Under the pieces are notes generated by a model, which saw only the letters and a program-made list of their open reading frames with translations, ran no database searches and was not told the origin of the DNA. From Lindgomyces ingoldianus (taxonomy: Eukaryota > Ascomycota > Dothideomycetes > Pleosporales > Lindgomycetaceae), in NCBI RefSeq assembly GCF_010093535.1, contig NW_022985173.1, positions 1,452,840 through 1,471,141 on the forward strand: DNA of 18,302 nucleotides. Reading direction: 5' to 3'. The translations under genes were made by a program, and so were the position numbers. The number at the start of each line of letters is the position of its first letter. The first letter of the stretch is position 1. Positions 17,144 through 18,302 of the stretch are shown piece by piece.

Positions 17144-17200
17144 ACGTACTTTATAAGCGAGTTGCTCACACACCTAAGTCGCTTACTTTTGCCAAGACCC
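17144..17200 (+). repeat. pogo terminal inverted repeat
   Basis: 57 bases from ACGTACTTTATAAGCGAG to CCAAGACCC, nearly identical to 8940-8996. Homology between the two elements stops after it, which sets the repeat length. Confidence 0.8.
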
Positions 17201-17229
17201 TATCCTAATAAACTCTATTATAGCCTATA

Positions 17230-18242
17230 ACAACCTGCTCTGGCACTATATAGTACAGTACAGCCTAGAATATTATTTAGATACTACTTTTACTTCTTAC
17301 TTACATGTTTGCGTGTTATGCCTAGTCTAATTACACTATCTGTAGCGCCTTTAGAATAGCTTACCTACTTTAGCTTACACCTGCTTTTTTGCCTTCTTCC
17401 TATTACTGCGCGCTTTAAACTCCTTTAGAGCTGTTAAGCGCAGGCTTTTTTAAATTATTAAAGTTTTTTCTACTTTAATTTACTTTCTTTTATATAATTT
17501 ATATTATGTAGTAGCCTTATTAGCTACTTAAAGCTTAGTAATTTTCTATTACACTAATACTAGCTTATATATAATTATTACTACTCTCTTTAAAACTTTT
17601 TTAAACACTTTAACTATAGAAGTTAGTAAACTATTTATATACTTTTAAATTTTTATTTTTATAAGCATTAATTATAACCTAAGTTTTAAAGTATTACTTA
17701 AAGTTTATAACTGCTAAGGCTTATTATATATAAGTAGTAGTAGTAATAAAGTGCGCAACTTTATATTAAGGCCTATTATAACTTATTATAAGTTAAAAGG
17801 AACTAATCTAGCGCTTTAAAACTTTTTTTAAATATTACTAAAAGTAATTATAGCATTATAAGCTACTTTAAAGTATAGCAGAAACTTTATTTTTATAATA
17901 TAAGTAATCTAGTTATGTATAAGGTTTTTAGCTTAGTACTTATACACTTTTTTTAAAAAAGTAAAACAACCTACATTAAGTAGCTATAAAAAGTGTAATA
18001 AGTAAAAAAGTATATAAATAGTAATAATTTTATTATCTTTATAGTATTACTAGAAATAAAGTAAGTTATAGCTTTTATAGCTATTAATAACTAGTAGATA
18101 GTAGCTGCTAATAGTAATAATTTTATTATCTTTATAGTATTACTAGAAATAAAGTAAGTTATAGCTTTTATAGCTATTAATAACTAGCAGATAGTAGCTA
18201 CTAATAGTACACTTCTTTATATACACATTAAAGTGCTTTAAC
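17230..18242 (-). pseudogene. pogo/Fot1 transposase, catalytic C-terminal half (degraded)
   Basis: From the right, the minus strand reads LKHFNVYIKKCTI, SYYLLVI and then N-S-Y-K-S-Y. The last six are a RIP form of the catalytic D-G-H-G-S-H box of pogo transposases. Next come YYKDNKIITI, LNVGCFTFFKK (family L-x-V-G-C-F-x-P-L-K-K, about 17983-17950) and KKSFKAL. A C-terminal CX2CX4HX4C zinc knuckle (about 17345-17303: Y-R-stop-C-N-stop-T-R-H-N-T-Q-T-C, first Cys read as Tyr) lies in a basic tail. The D-G-H box region is present twice because of a 93-bp tandem duplication. The N-terminal half is missing from this copy but seen in the fold-back element. Confidence 0.8.
18017..18209. repeat. 93-bp tandem duplication in the pogo transposase
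   Basis: Units at 18017-18109 and 18110-18202, plus 7 further bases, have period 93 and differ by only two transitions. The length is 31 codons, so the reading frame is kept. Each unit includes the D-G-H-G-S-H equivalent (18068-18085 and 18161-18178). Confidence 0.9.
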
Positions 18243-18302
18243 TGTAACGGCGCAGGCAAGACAATGGGTCCGAATGCGGTATGAATCCACTCAGAGGCAT
18301 AT
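18243..18302 (-). mobile_element. LTR 3' end, gypsy family C, inverted (cut by window edge)
   Basis: It begins TGTAACGGCGCAGG and is a perfect reverse complement of bases 36-95. It is inserted inside the pogo transposase frame. In this orientation its 3' end faces left, so it is a solo LTR or the 3' LTR of a minus-strand element to the right. It has retained TGG, TCA and CCA. Confidence 0.8.

Larger units (their letters stand above)
17144..18242 (-). mobile_element. pogo/Fot1 transposon, 3' half (interrupted by an LTR)
   Basis: A TA (17142-17143) is followed by the 57-bp terminal inverted repeat (17144-17200) shared with the fold-back element. Transposase coding sequence on the minus strand reaches to 18242, where a family C LTR begins. 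The 5' half should continue beyond that LTR, with a duplicated target ending in TTAAC. The outer 100 bases keep TCA, CCA and TGG; the rest is RIP-like. Confidence 0.8.

Noticed and set aside
18017..18209. Repeat pair as a CRISPR or satellite array
   Set aside because: There are only two units with no spacers, they lie within a transposase frame, and the context is eukaryotic.
1..18302. The inverted ends could mark one 18-kb DNA transposon or a Starship-like giant element
   Set aside because: The end sequence is the 3' part of a 290-bp LTR family that also occurs complete at 3433-3722. No captain recombinase or cargo gene is seen. The ends are separate LTR insertions.

Overview
This window reads as a heterochromatic, AT-rich transposon graveyard from a filamentous ascomycete (Pezizomycotina). 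A Dothideomycete-type genome is my best guess, but the class is an inference. No host gene, rRNA or tRNA is visible. The sequence carries a strong signature of repeat-induced point mutation (RIP). TA, TAG and TAA are everywhere, while TCA/CCA and their complements TGA/TGG are nearly missing outside short islands. Almost every coding frame is therefore broken by TAG/TAA stops that look like mutated CAG, CAA or TGG codons. Protein identities below come from reading through these stops.

Layout from left to right. (1) 1-95: the 3' end of an LTR, family C. (2) 96-1679: the 3' end of a plus-strand chromodomain Ty3/gypsy element (A), with the pol C-terminus, a small gene in antisense orientation, a polypurine tract and a 591-bp LTR. 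(3) 1680-3400: the gag C-terminal part of an older minus-strand gypsy element, split by an intact 592-bp TRIM-like element (2396-2987) that has a 5-bp target duplication. (4) 3401-3432: the tip of a pogo/Fot1 DNA transposon. (5) 3433-10411: a plus-strand gypsy element (C) with LTR, gag, protease, RT, RNase H, integrase and the start of a chromodomain. It is interrupted by a 215-bp solo LTR (6644-6858) and by an 1100-bp fold-back pogo derivative (8940-10039). (6) 10412-17141: a minus-strand gypsy element (B) inserted in C's chromodomain, with 3' LTR, polypurine tract, an antisense gene, pol and gag. (7) 17142-18242: the C-terminal half of a pogo transposase on the minus strand, with a 93-bp tandem duplication over its catalytic motif. 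(8) 18243-18302: the 3' end of another family C LTR, inverted relative to position 1.

The most interesting signal is the antisense gene between pol and the 3' LTR. Elements A and B have diverged LTRs and lie on opposite strands, yet both carry a homologous small ORF. In each, it runs opposite to gag-pol, at the same place, behind a similar 36-bp leader. It would encode a lysine-rich, probably coiled-coil protein that I do not recognise. Other notable items are the fold-back pogo element that could make hairpin RNA, the TRIM with an arm-paired hairpin in its LTR, and the way the outer 100-150 bp of many elements escaped RIP.
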